Part shown: piece by piece, positions 35,927 through 44,368 of the stretch | Layout of the letters: every line of letters begins with the position of its first letter | Numbering within the stretch: the stretch's first letter is position 1 | Assembly: GCA_020632595.1 (NCBI GenBank) | Contig: JACKFF010000006.1 | Coordinates: 124,001-188,000, forward strand | Source of the DNA: Nitrospiraceae bacterium | GTDB lineage: Bacteria; Nitrospirota; Nitrospiria; Nitrospirales; UBA8639 | Length of the DNA stretch: 64,000 nucleotides | Reading direction: 5' to 3' | Notes under the pieces: model-generated | The model's input: the letters and a program-made list of their open reading frames with translations, nothing else | Databases searched by the model: none | What the model was told of the DNA's origin: nothing | Made by a program: the position numbers and the translations under genes

Positions 35927-36988
35927 TTACGGGAAGGCGGGTAGGGGTGCATAAACGAGAGGATGACCAACCAATTCCTCCAGCCATTGTTCCGTGGCCT
36001 GATGAGGAAGAGGTCGTTGGTTGAGGCGAATCTCCAGACGAAAGTCACCATTTGTCCCCACCAATCCCACGATGGCCGCCACGTCCTCCCCTTCAGGAAG
36101 GAGATAGTCGGTCTGGAATTCTGCCAGGCTGCCATACACACGCCCTTGCGGCTCGAGGAGATGAAGCAACTCAGGCATATCGGACAGGGTGCAGTGAATA
36201 CTACAGCGATACATGAACCGGGGATTGGGTGCGATGCCAGTGAAATCCAGGAGGGCGGGTTCGGGAAATCCCGTGAGATACACACGCACATGCGCAGGTT
36301 TACCCTGGTAGGTTGCAGCCAGTTGACTCGCGGGAACCAAAAACTCAAAAGGATCCGGCGAGTTGAGTTCGAATTGGCAGGGTCCAAACGCATCCGGCCA
36401 TGAGCAAAAGAGCGGGGTATCCGTTCGGTCCGTCTGCAGCAGCACTCGTGCGCCTTTTTGCGTCACCTCAATCGGAAGATCCAGGATCTGAATGGCCGTC
36501 CGAAAGGCGTTTCCCCGGTCCGTGAGCCAGAACCGGTCCCGTGGTTTGGCAAGTGTTTCCCCAGGCGTGATCACGTCGGTGGTATGAACCCTGATCCGAA
36601 TGAATCCATGGGTATGTCGAAATCCGAGCCACAGCCAGGCCTCCGGCAGGAGTGTTGTCAGCGGCTGGGTTATACGCCAGGGATGCGCGATCGAACAGTA
36701 TGTGTTCACCGACTGATGCGTTTGAAAGATGGAGTGATAGTGGCCTGCCAAAAGAAAAAAGTCGCCCTGCCAGTTGTCAAGAAGATGTAATAAGGTGACA
36801 TCCTCGGTGGGCCAGAGCGCGAGGGCCTGGATGCGCTGTGGATGGTCCACCTCCCATTCTTCGATATAGCCGATCATCTCCTTGTCCTCATGGATAGAGG
36901 TCAGGCCTAACTGCCTTAATTTGCCCGCCACCGATAAAATGTCGTCGAAGGAGAGCGTCGCCTGGGTTTCCCAACGATGTTCACGCAT
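35927..36988 (-). CDS. Hypothetical protein, 353 residues
   Basis: A soluble protein with no signal peptide, membrane segment or recognised family. It is rich in Trp, His and Leu, with a helical opening (FDDILSVAGKLRQLGLTSIHED) and beta-rich stretches (FEFLVPASQLAATYQGKPAHVRVYLTG; DFRLEIRLNQRPLP). Codon use is like that of its neighbours and the frame is intact. Its stop codon touches the palindromic element at 35780-35926. Function is unknown. Confidence 0.7.
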   Translation of the reverse strand: MREHRWETQATLSFDDILSVAGKLRQLGLTSIHEDKEMIGYIEEWEVDHPQRIQALALWPTEDVTLLHLLDNWQGDFFLLAGHYHSIFQTHQSVNTYCSIAHPWRITQPLTTLLPEAWLWLGFRHTHGFIRIRVHTTDVITPGETLAKPRDRFWLTDRGNAFRTAIQILDLPIEVTQKGARVLLQTDRTDTPLFCSWPDAFGPCQFELNSPDPFEFLVPASQLAATYQGKPAHVRVYLTGFPEPALLDFTGIAPNPRFMYRCSIHCTLSDMPELLHLLEPQGRVYGSLAEFQTDYLLPEGEDVAAIVGLVGTNGDFRLEIRLNQRPLPHQATEQWLEELVGHPLVYAPLPAFP

Positions 36989-37119
36989 GGGTCATATTCA
37001 GCAAAGCGAAATGCGGGGCAGGTGGATCATTCGGTTCCGACGATACCGGATAGAGGTGGCCGGAGGAAGGGGTGAAGGTTAAGGAACGAAGGCAGATCCG
37101 GAAAATTTGAGAAAAAATA

Positions 37120-37210
37120 TGGCGGAGAGGGCGGGATTTGAACCCGCGGTAGGCTTTTGACCTACGACGGTTTAGCAAACCGTTGCCTTCGGCCACTCGG
37201 CCACCTCTCC
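37120..37210 (-). tRNA. tRNA-Ser(GCT)
   Basis: On the - strand the sequence folds as a class II tRNA. The acceptor stem GGAGAGG/CCTCTCC is followed by discriminator G and an encoded CCA. The D-arm begins GGCCGAGTGG, the anticodon loop TTTGCTAAA gives GCT, a long variable arm follows (GTCGTAGGTCAAAAGCCTAC), and the T-loop is GGTTCAAATCC. It reads serine AGC/AGU codons. It marks the left edge of an accessory region. Confidence 0.97.
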
Positions 37211-37237
37211 GCGCAAGTGTATGTCAATTGATTGTGA

Positions 37238-37468
37238 CTACTTATAGAGTAACAGCATGGGTAACTTCAAGAGCAGATTGCATCCGGATTGCAGGTGAAC
37301 CGCTTGTTGGAAAATCCAATCACCAAAGCATGAGCCAATGATTCCCCTCACATACATATCCCGATTCACTGGAATTGTGATCCTACCATGCCCAAACCGT
37401 TTTTGGATATATTTTCCACAAGCTTTTTGTAGGATGATATGAGGCGCAGGGATATGCCGTCGGGTCAC
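37238..37468 (-). CDS. Small hypothetical protein next to tRNA-Ser
   Basis: A 76-residue frame on the - strand starts at GTG 37468 behind an ideal AGGAGG with six-base spacing. The product is basic, with two cysteines in the middle (SCFGDWIF, SGCNLLLKL). No family is recognised. The strong ribosome site favours a real gene, but it lies between the tRNA and the Rhs remnant, where stray sequence is common. Confidence 0.35.
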   Translation of the reverse strand: MTRRHIPAPHIILQKACGKYIQKRFGHGRITIPVNRDMYVRGIIGSCFGDWIFQQAVHLQSGCNLLLKLPMLLLYK

Positions 37469-37496
37469 GGTTATCCTCCTATAAACCATCGGGTAA

Positions 37497-38914
37497 TGGC
37501 ATGTGCTGGGGACCTACGTCATGATGCCGGGACAGCAGCATCGCGTGGTCTTAGCCAATCAAGTGGGGGGCACGATCGTGGCCGATGTCATCAAGTTTAC
37601 TGCCGCGGGGTCGGGCACGCCGCGTAGGGCCATGTGGGGTCTGTCGGTGCCGACGACCGGGACGTATGACGTCTATGCCCGGTGGGCGGCCGATGCCGCC
37701 AACGCCACCAACGCCTCCTATACCGTGCACTATTCGGGGGGCACGACGGCGGTGCCGATGAATCAGACGCAGAACGGCGGGCAGTGGAATCTGCTGGGCA
37801 CCTTTACGTTGAATCCCGCGTCAAACCCATGGTGGAATTGTCCGATCAAGCCAATGGGCGGGTGGTAGCCAATGCGGTGCTGGTGGTGCCCAGCGGGGTC
37901 ATCACCGATCATGTGACCTATACGCCGACGTTGACCACCTCAGGAACGGTAGACATCTATGCGAAATGGACGGAAAATGCCACGCGAGCGCAAGCGGTGA
38001 CCTACACCGTTCAGCATGCCGGTGGAGCAACTGAGATAATGGTGAATCAGCAACAACCCAGTGCGGGGTGGTTTCGGTTAGGGGCTTTCTCCATGGCGCC
38101 TGGACAAAATCATCATGTGGAAGTGTCAGGGGCCTTGGAGGGTGTGACGGTCGCGGATGCGATCCGGTTTGTGTCGGCAGGGACCTCAGCACCAGGCATT
38201 CAGTATGTGCATGCCGATCATTTAGGATCACCGCAGAAGATGACCGATGCGACCAAGGCAATCGTTTGGGATGCGGTGTACACGCCGTTTGGGCAAGTGC
38301 ACTCGATCACCGGCACGGCGACAAATAATCAGCGGTTTCCCGGCCAATACGCCGATGCCGAGACAGGTTATTCGTACAATTACTTCCGTGACTATGACCC
38401 CACGACGGGACGGTATGTGCAGAGTGATCCGATTGGGTTGGTTGGTGGCTATAATCGGTATGCCTATGCCTTTGGCAATCCGATCTCGCGGTTTGATTTC
38501 TATGGTCTTCGCCCACTTCTTGAGTGTACGAAGGACTTTCTGCAACCGTTTTTCCCCAATCTCGATCTGGATCAAATCGAAGTTTATGATGAAGGAGTAC
38601 CATTTCCCTTTAACTTAATCCCAGGCATTCATGGTGTATCTCTTGGTAATGATATTTATTTTGATCCTGGATATTATAGTCCCTATTCGGTTGGTGGAAC
38701 GGGAGACATCGCTCATGAAGTAGCTCACACTGCTCAATGGCAAAGTGATTCAAATTTCGCTTATGATTATCTGCGTGATTTATTTTCATACGGGTATAAG
38801 GATAATCCATATGAACAGGAGGCCTGGGGCTATGAAGTAGTGATTGAAGGTCTATTGAATGCGTCAGGAGGTCATCCACCTTGCGAAAAAGATCCTTGTT
38901 CTAAGAAAAAATAG
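37497..38914 (+). pseudogene. Broken Rhs protein 3' end with golvesin-type repeats and a HEVAH zincin tip
   Basis: The reading frame begins without a start after a TAA at 37494 and lacks the Rhs N-terminus. It carries tandem golvesin-C-terminal-like domains (VLGTYVMMPGQQHRVVLANQ; YTVHYSGGTTAVPMNQTQNG; ADAIRFVSAG), then the Rhs core end (YVHADHLGSPQKMTDA; YNYFRDYDPTTGRYVQSDPI). After FYGL comes a 133-residue tip with IYFDPGYYSP, IAHEVAHTAQW and NPYEQEAW, which match the DUF4157-type zinc protease layout. A one-base loss near 37825, relative to the copy at 39550, breaks the stalk into two frames (37503-37868 and the frame ending 38914). The core and tip remain open. Confidence 0.75.
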
Positions 38915-38934
38915 AGGAATAAAAAGGAAATGTT

Positions 38935-39399
38935 ATGAGGAGTGTATTTTTTATTGTAGTGGGAATATTTTTTGGGGGATGTGATTCCTATACATCTCCC
39001 CACCAACAATTTTTTGAAAAGCCTCCGGATGTTCAAGCGTCCGAAATTCATCATTATCCTCTTGATGAGCAAATAAGTTTGATGATTCTTGGTATGCAGC
39101 AGGAACCTCCACAAAATGGCTTAGTTGCTGAAGTGGCCAAAAATGGCGAAGTTGTATTACCCACTCTCCTTCACCGTCTTCCTATTGTAGAGGATGAGCA
39201 TCAACTTGGTGCCATCTTATATTGTTTATTGGAAATAGACCTCCGGCACTATGAATGGAAGAATGACCCCAAATATGTGCCTCTGTTACAACAAGAATTA
39301 GCCAAAATGACAGATTCCGCATTACGTCAGGAAGCCACTCGAGCAGTTCTATCTGGAGCTGCCTCTCACAGCAATTTTGAGAAAAGGCCATCTGACTGA
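38935..39399 (+). CDS. Lipoprotein, candidate immunity protein to the Rhs zincin tip
   Basis: A 154-residue protein starting 20 bases after the Rhs tip, with AAAGGA six bases before its ATG. A signal peptide ends in a plausible lipobox (GIFFGGC), so it should be a periplasm-facing lipoprotein. The mature part is helical and acidic (LDEQISLMILGMQQEPPQNG; LPTLLHRLPIVEDEHQLGAI; LRQEATRAVLSGA), somewhat HEAT-like. Position directly behind a toxin tip is the standard place for an immunity gene. GC content is lower than around it. No known family was recognised; the immunity role is inference. Confidence 0.6.
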   Translation: MRSVFFIVVGIFFGGCDSYTSPHQQFFEKPPDVQASEIHHYPLDEQISLMILGMQQEPPQNGLVAEVAKNGEVVLPTLLHRLPIVEDEHQLGAILYCLLEIDLRHYEWKNDPKYVPLLQQELAKMTDSALRQEATRAVLSGAASHSNFEKRPSD

Positions 39400-39544
39400 C
39401 CTGGCGCGGTTGGTTGGAAAAATCCGAGAATTAAGAATCATTTCCTTAACTTGGCGTATCGGGTGTCACCCCTGGGTTTCGATTCCGAGAAAAACTGCCT
39501 CGCACAGAAAATGGCATCTGAAACCTTTTCTCGGACTGGGTTTC

Positions 39545-39876
39545 CTCTGGCCACCTATACGGTGCACTCTGCGGGCGGCGCGACCATTGTGCCAATAAAT
39601 CAAACGCAGAACGGCGGGCAATGGAATCTCCTCGGCACCTTTACCCTGAACCCTGCCTTAGCCCAAAAAGTGGAATTGTCCGATCAGCCCAATGGCCGGG
39701 TGGTAGCCGATGCTGTGATGGTGGTGGCCAGTGGCGTGAGCACCGACCATGTCACCTATACCCCGACGTTGACCACGTCAGGAACGGTGGACATCTATGC
39801 CAAATGGACGGAAAGTGCGACGCGCGCGCAGGGCGAGACCCACATCGTTCAGCATGCGGGTGGTCCGAAATCTCAA
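39545..39876 (+). pseudogene. Second, truncated copy of the golvesin/Rhs stalk segment
   Basis: This stretch repeats 37720-38025 at roughly 80% identity: ATYTVHSAGGATIVPINQTQ, then NGGQWNLLGTFTLNP and AKWTESATRAQ. It is open in one frame from 39451 to 40059, but the sequence outside 39545-39876 is unrelated to the repeat and the frame ends in non-homologous residues. It preserves the base missing in the first copy. It looks like the remains of the stalk that lay downstream before the toxin/immunity pair was inserted or duplicated. Confidence 0.7.
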
Positions 39877-40021
39877 CCAGGCTTTTCGTGGTTGAATCGA
39901 AAGCACCTGCCCCACCGAGTATTCTCCCCTTTTTATTTCCCGGCAACTGCAGGCAGTGAACCTTGGAGTCTTATGGTTCTTTGCGAGTGTGGTGCTGACA
40001 AGCTACATAGAGGTCGAGAAA

Positions 40022-40351
40022 TTATGTGGAAGCCAATTTCGCCAGTTCGGTGTCGATGAATGTGAGGATTTTTTCGGCATCCTCGATCAGGCCGTCCGTG
40101 ATGTTGAGTCCGAGAGCGAGATCTTCTTCGTCTAAGGTATCGGCCAACCCGTTATTTTGTAATAAGCTGACATCCCAAAATAATATCCCTGCAGTGGCCT
40201 GTTTCCCGTCGATGGTGGCGACCACGTTAATATTATCGCCATGCTCAGTCGGGGTACTGATAAAGGTCGGTTCGGCACCTACTTGCTTCGCTCGTCGAAT
40301 AAGGTCCATGAATGTTTTTAATCGTTGTAGGCTGGCAGGGTCTGTCCCCAT
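40022..40351 (-). CDS. Small hypothetical protein, 109 residues
   Basis: Starts at ATG 40351 behind GAGGGGAAAG; a longer frame to 40432 lacks a ribosome site. The sequence is acidic at the C-terminus (LADTLDEEDLALGLNITDGL) with two helices and a central beta pattern (PTFISTPTEHGDNINVVATI). It has no signal peptide. No family is recognised. It follows two other small - strand genes. Confidence 0.6.
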   Translation of the reverse strand: MGTDPASLQRLKTFMDLIRRAKQVGAEPTFISTPTEHGDNINVVATIDGKQATAGILFWDVSLLQNNGLADTLDEEDLALGLNITDGLIEDAEKILTFIDTELAKLAST

Positions 40352-40488
40352 TACTATCTTTCCCCTCTCGAATGAAGGTTCAACTGTTCCACCTCCAGTG
40401 TTAGATTTACCGATTCGACGGCAGGCCTGCAAGGAATGAATCGAAGGTGTCGTTCCAAGGCGTAGGTCTTATGAGCCAATATTCGGCA

Positions 40489-40704
40489 TTACGCGGTTCC
40501 GTGTTGGCCGGAGGTCGAAGGATCTTGCTGGTTTCGTTTCCGGGCCCGGGTGGCAATGTTTTCCATAAGCCCCGTCAGTTTTTGATATTGCGGGTGATCG
40601 GGAGAGAGCGGTTTGCCATTTTCATCGCACATCAGTTCCTGCATCCCTTCGAGCATTGCGGCCATTTCAGGGAAAAGCTCGTCATCCGATTTTTTTCGTC
40701 CCAT
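40489..40704 (-). CDS. Small hypothetical protein, 71 residues
   Basis: A short cytoplasmic protein, MGRKKSDDELFPEMAAM to start, with two helices and a hydrophilic tail. The start ATG is preceded by AAAGGAAAGACACC. It lies 54 bases downstream of the DsbA-like gene on the same strand and may be co-transcribed. No family is recognised. Confidence 0.55.
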   Translation of the reverse strand: MGRKKSDDELFPEMAAMLEGMQELMCDENGKPLSPDHPQYQKLTGLMENIATRARKRNQQDPSTSGQHGTA

Positions 40705-40758
40705 GGTGTCTTTCCTTTGCTGTCGATTCGAAACGGATTGATAAGTTCATGGTTTACA

Positions 40759-41394
40759 TTAAGATTTGCTGTCCTGGTTGAGAATGCTTTCGATCACCGT
40801 TTTGAGGTTTTCCGCCGTTAAGTTTGCCACGCGAATGTTTCCATCCAAGAGCACGGTTGGCGTATGAGTGACTTTGATTCGTTCCCCCCACGTCCGGCCT
40901 TTCGCTAACGTTTTGAAAGGCTTTCCACTGGCGAGCCCTGCTTCAAATTCCGTCGGATCGAGCCCGATCTCTTTCAGAAGGAGGGCACGCATGGTCTTAT
41001 CGAAGACTTGAATATCTTTTTCGTGAATGGACTGAAAGAGGAGTTGCTTCATTTCCGGCCCTTTGCCCATGGTGACGGCCTGATTGTACATTTCAAAGGC
41101 GGTCGGAAGTTTGCCGGGTATGACGGGAAATCCCACCATTCTAATCTCTAACTTGTCGCCGAATTCCTTTTTCAGTTTCGTTCCGACCACCCGTTCGAAC
41201 ATGTGGCAATGTGAGCAGTAAAAGTCAGCGAATTCGAACAGAATGACCTTGCCGGCTTCATGTTGAGAAGGCTCCCCCTCCATCAGCTCGTATTCGCCCT
41301 GTATTTTGCTCAAGGCCACATTGGCCCATCCGAGCAGGCTGATCAGGAGTATTCCTCCAATAATGCGGGAAATTTGCGTCTGTCCTGATTTCAT
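40759..41394 (-). CDS. DsbA-like thiol:disulfide oxidoreductase
   Basis: Periplasmic thioredoxin-fold protein of 211 residues from ATG 41394 (behind AAAGGA). A signal peptide (IIGGILLISLLGWANVALS) precedes the DsbA domain with the CxxC active site FADFYCSHCHMF near residue 60 and cis-Pro in HTPTVLL near 180. The helical insertion between them is typical. It would oxidise or isomerise disulfides of exported proteins. A longer frame to 41469 lacks support. It lies near other envelope genes of this accessory region but no dsbB-like gene is present. Confidence 0.88.
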   Translation of the reverse strand: MKSGQTQISRIIGGILLISLLGWANVALSKIQGEYELMEGEPSQHEAGKVILFEFADFYCSHCHMFERVVGTKLKKEFGDKLEIRMVGFPVIPGKLPTAFEMYNQAVTMGKGPEMKQLLFQSIHEKDIQVFDKTMRALLLKEIGLDPTEFEAGLASGKPFKTLAKGRTWGERIKVTHTPTVLLDGNIRVANLTAENLKTVIESILNQDSKS

Positions 41395-41666
41395 GCGTGA
41401 TCCTTTCTTGATTTCGATCGTATTTCTGGCCTTTTTCTCTCGAATCGCCGAAGTCTGTTCGGGTAACATGGTAAGCCTTGAGAGACACTCTCACGTTAGC
41501 CCATCATATCAGACTGAACCTATGGTCCTTCAAGGTTTCTAAAAAATGAATTCGCCCGGGGGAGGAACGGAATGTGAGGGCTTATTCGGAGTAGGAGATT
41601 TTTTGAAGATAATTGGGAGAATGGTGGAGACGGTATCGGCATTGTTCAATAAAGGAGGGCACTGAA

Positions 41667-41987
41667 GTGAATGTGGTGAATGTTAAAGACTACGGCCAGT
41701 TTTCGAAGGAAAAGATGAAGAAGCAGAATGTATTTCAATCATCCAGATTTTTTTGTGATGTGTATGGATTTGAGCCTGGTCAGGAGCAAAAAGGCCATGT
41801 GCACGCCGACCAGGACAAAGTCTATCTGGTCTTAGAAGGGGAGGGCACGTTTCGGGTCGGAAGTGAAAGCCGGATCCTCGGCGAAGGGCAGGGGACGATG
41901 GCTCCCGCTGGTGAGGAGCATGGCGTGATGAATCATACGACCAACCGGCTTCGAGTGCTGGTCTTTATGGCTCCCAATCCCGGCTAG
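41667..41987 (+). CDS. Cupin-domain protein
   Basis: A 106-residue single-domain cupin, starting at GTG 41667 behind AAAGGAGG. Cupin motif 1 is GHVHADQDKVYLVLEGEGTF (two His and a Glu-type metal site) and motif 2 is GTMAPAGEEHGVMN. Small cupins can be metal-dependent enzymes or sensors; the substrate here is unknown. It faces nirK tail-to-tail across a shared terminator. Confidence 0.85.
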   Translation: MNVVNVKDYGQFSKEKMKKQNVFQSSRFFCDVYGFEPGQEQKGHVHADQDKVYLVLEGEGTFRVGSESRILGEGQGTMAPAGEEHGVMNHTTNRLRVLVFMAPNPG

Positions 41988-42033
41988 TGACTGAGAGATT
42001 GAAGAGTCTGTGTGAGGTGTTTTGAGAAGAGAG

Positions 42034-42066
42034 CGGGCCTGGTACGGTATGCACCCAGGCCCGTTT
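42034..42066. terminator. Bidirectional terminator between cupin gene and nirK
   Basis: CGGGCCTGG (42034-42042) and CCAGGCCCG (42055-42063) form a perfect 9-bp stem with a 12-base loop, followed by TTT on the + strand. It sits between two convergent genes and can serve both. Confidence 0.75.
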
Positions 42067-42094
42067 GCTAGAAAGATAGAGTCCCAGGTGGCTG

Positions 42095-43147
42095 CTAGTA
42101 GACTGGATTCATGGGATTAAAGATCGTGAGATTCTCCTTCCCTTCTACGGATAAAATACCTATTGCTCCTTTGGCGACCCGGAAGATGCTGTGATCTACT
42201 AACAGGTAAGCCCCGGGGACATCTACTTTGAATTCCACAATGACCGAACCGGCTGAAGGAATCAGGGTGGTTTGCACGTGCTCATTGATGGTTCCGCCAA
42301 TGGCCCCTTCCACATAGACCTTGTCAAAAATTTCGCCAATGATGTGGAACGACGAAGCGCTATTGGGTCCGATGTTTCCGACAAATAGCCGAATCGTCTC
42401 CCCGACCTTGGCTTTCAGTTGCCCATCCCCCATGAGATCCATTAAGGCCCCGGCTTTTCCGTTAAACACCACATGGTCAGGGTGTTCCGCTAACCCTTTT
42501 TCCATCGATAATTCCATGACGCCAGGTTCCCCACTCGGCATGGTGAAAAACTCGCTTTGAAACACGGCATATTCATGATTGACAGGCGTGAGGCCGCCGA
42601 TCGGATCCACGAGAATCAACCCGTACATGCCGTTGGCAATGTGAGCCGGAATATTCGGGACCGGGGATGCACAATGGTAGATATATAAACCGGGAGCCAG
42701 GGCTTTAAAGGAAAATACACCCTCATTGCCAGGTGCGGCCAAAGTCGATCCCGCTCCCCCGCCGGGTCCATTGACGGCATGAAAATCCATGTTATGTGGA
42801 AATTGGCTATCCGCATGGTTTTTAAGGTGGATCTCCACGGTATCGCCGGCTTGGACCCGGATCATGGGTCCTGGGACGGTGCCATTAAAACTCCAAAATT
42901 TGTATTGAATTTCATCTGTCAAATTTCCTACGTACTCTTTCGCTTCGACATTGACCAGAACTCGTGCAGGCTCCTTTCGGGTAATGGGGGCGGGCACGTG
43001 TGGCAACGTCGTCAATTGAGCCTGGACGATTGGGATGTCTTTGGCGTGTATAGATGAAACGGTTCCCATGACCAGAGCACCAACCATGGTGGCCAGAGAG
43101 ATGAGCCGTGCCGGACGACTTGAGTGTATGAACGCTAAGTGAGTCAC
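42095..43147 (-). CDS. nirK: Copper-containing nitrite reductase (NO-forming)
   Basis: Periplasmic enzyme reducing nitrite to nitric oxide. The 350-residue protein has a Sec signal peptide (to about residue 36) and two cupredoxin domains. All expected residues are present: type 1 copper His118, Cys159, His169, Met174; type 2 copper His123, His158, His319; catalytic Asp121 and His268. The Cys-His spacing (Cys159 to His169) is one residue longer than in the Alcaligenes enzyme. Translation starts at GTG 43147 behind AGGAGG. Nitrite-oxidising Nitrospira commonly carry nirK. The degenerate IS30 element ends 83 bases upstream, so the native promoter may have been altered. Confidence 0.95.
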   Translation of the reverse strand: MTHLAFIHSSRPARLISLATMVGALVMGTVSSIHAKDIPIVQAQLTTLPHVPAPITRKEPARVLVNVEAKEYVGNLTDEIQYKFWSFNGTVPGPMIRVQAGDTVEIHLKNHADSQFPHNMDFHAVNGPGGGAGSTLAAPGNEGVFSFKALAPGLYIYHCASPVPNIPAHIANGMYGLILVDPIGGLTPVNHEYAVFQSEFFTMPSGEPGVMELSMEKGLAEHPDHVVFNGKAGALMDLMGDGQLKAKVGETIRLFVGNIGPNSASSFHIIGEIFDKVYVEGAIGGTINEHVQTTLIPSAGSVIVEFKVDVPGAYLLVDHSIFRVAKGAIGILSVEGKENLTIFNPMNPVY

Positions 43148-43230
43148 AGATGCCTCCTCCTTCTAAAAGTAATGGGCAAACGATAAACACGCTCGGTACT
43201 TTTCCTGTGTATTCGTTTTTATCTTAGAAC

Positions 43231-44242
43231 TTGAATTCAACTTATAAGTGCAACTCGCATTCTTGGTTAAGTGGGGCAGCTGCGGTAGCATCATGGCTTC
43301 ACCTCACCGGCCAAAGTAAGAGGAGCACACATGAGAGGCTACACATAGCTAACCCGGGAACAACGGTATCAAATTCAGGCCCTGATGAAAACCGGACAAA
43401 ACCAAACCCAGATGGCTTCAGTACTGGGCGTGCATAAAACCACGATCAGTCGGGAACTCCGGCGGAACCAAGGCCTCCGCGGGTATCGGCCCCACCAGGC
43501 CCATCAGTTTGGGCAAGCCCGGCAGGCGACTCAACGACGTGCTCGCCTCTGCCAGGCCGCCTGGCAGTAGGTGGAAACGTTAGTGCAGCAAGCCTGGAGC
43601 CCTGAACAGATCCGCGGTCGCTTGAAGAGCGAACACGGTCGGACCATTAGTCATGAGTGGATTTATCAGTACATCTCTAGGGATAAACAAGCTGGGGGAA
43701 CGCTTTACTGCTGGCTGCGCTGTCAGAAAGCGCGGCGGAAGCGCTATGGCATGTACAGTCGCCGCGGGCAGATGGCGAACCAAGTCTCCATTGACGAGCG
43801 TTCGGCGGTAGTGGCCAATCGCCAGCGAATTGGTGACTGGGAGGGTGATACCGTGATCGGGCATGGCCATCGAGGAGCTCTCGTGACCTTGGTCGAACGC
43901 CGCTCGAAGTATACGGTGCTCCAAAGCGTTCCGCACAAGACCGCTGCCGCGGTCCGGGCGGCGGTGACCCAAGGTCTTAGGCCACACAAGGCTTCTGTGC
44001 ATACGATCACGTATGACAATGGCCGAGAATTTAGTGAGCACGCCGAGATGGCTCGGGCTCTTGACGCCACGATCTACTTTGCTCATCCGTATGCTTCCTG
44101 GTAACGGGGAGTGAACGAAAACACCGTCATGAACAGCCTGAATCATCGACCAAAAAAGACCACCCTCGGCTTTCGCACTCCCCATGAGGTATTCATTGAC
44201 GCCACCAGATCATTAACTGTTGCACTTACGAGTTGAATCCAA
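43231..44242 (+). mobile_element. IS30-family insertion sequence (decayed)
   Basis: Imperfect terminal inverted repeats, 43231-43254 and 44219-44242, agree at 21 of 24 positions and bound a 1,012-bp element that contains a broken IS30-type transposase. No target-site duplication is obvious. It separates nirK from a transketolase gene. Confidence 0.85.
43331..44218 (+). pseudogene. IS30-family transposase, inactivated
   Basis: The frame begins at ATG 43331 (MRGYT) but meets TAG at 43346-43348, again TAG at 43568-43570, and TAA at 44102-44104 where IS30 enzymes have SWxRGxNENT. Between the stops the family sequence is clear: HKTTISRELRRNQGLRGYRP, WSPEQIRGRLKSEHG, GDWEGDTVIGHGHRGALVTL, YDNGREFSEHAEMA (DDE residues). 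After NENT about 40 residues are missing before NHRPKKTTLGFRTPHEVF. It cannot make active transposase. Confidence 0.9.
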
Positions 44243-44368
44243 GGGTGCTTTTGGCCCGTTGAACCGTGACGGGCGGTGCTATGGAAAGTTGGGGAGAGGA
44301 AGACGGTAACGTCTGATTCAATGCGGTCATCGCTTCTCTACTTGTTGCGCATTGAGAGGCTTTCCGTG
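44243..44368 (-). pseudogene. Decayed 3' end of the transketolase N-subunit gene
   Basis: Immediately after the TGA of the transketolase gene, the same frame reads HGKPLNAQQVEKR, the usual continuation of transketolase (with Trp expected at the TGA). A one-base shift then gives MTALNQTLPSSSPQ and runs into the IS30 end. So this stretch is former coding sequence carrying a nonsense change, a frameshift and an IS boundary. Confidence 0.65.

Noticed and set aside
40026..40439. 137-residue open frame on the + strand
   Set aside because: Mirrors the small - strand gene at 40022-40351, which has a ribosome site and a better start.
43346..43570. Possible recoding of TAG stops in the IS30 transposase
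   Set aside because: A third stop (TAA) and an internal deletion show decay; no recoding signal or pyrrolysine machinery is seen.
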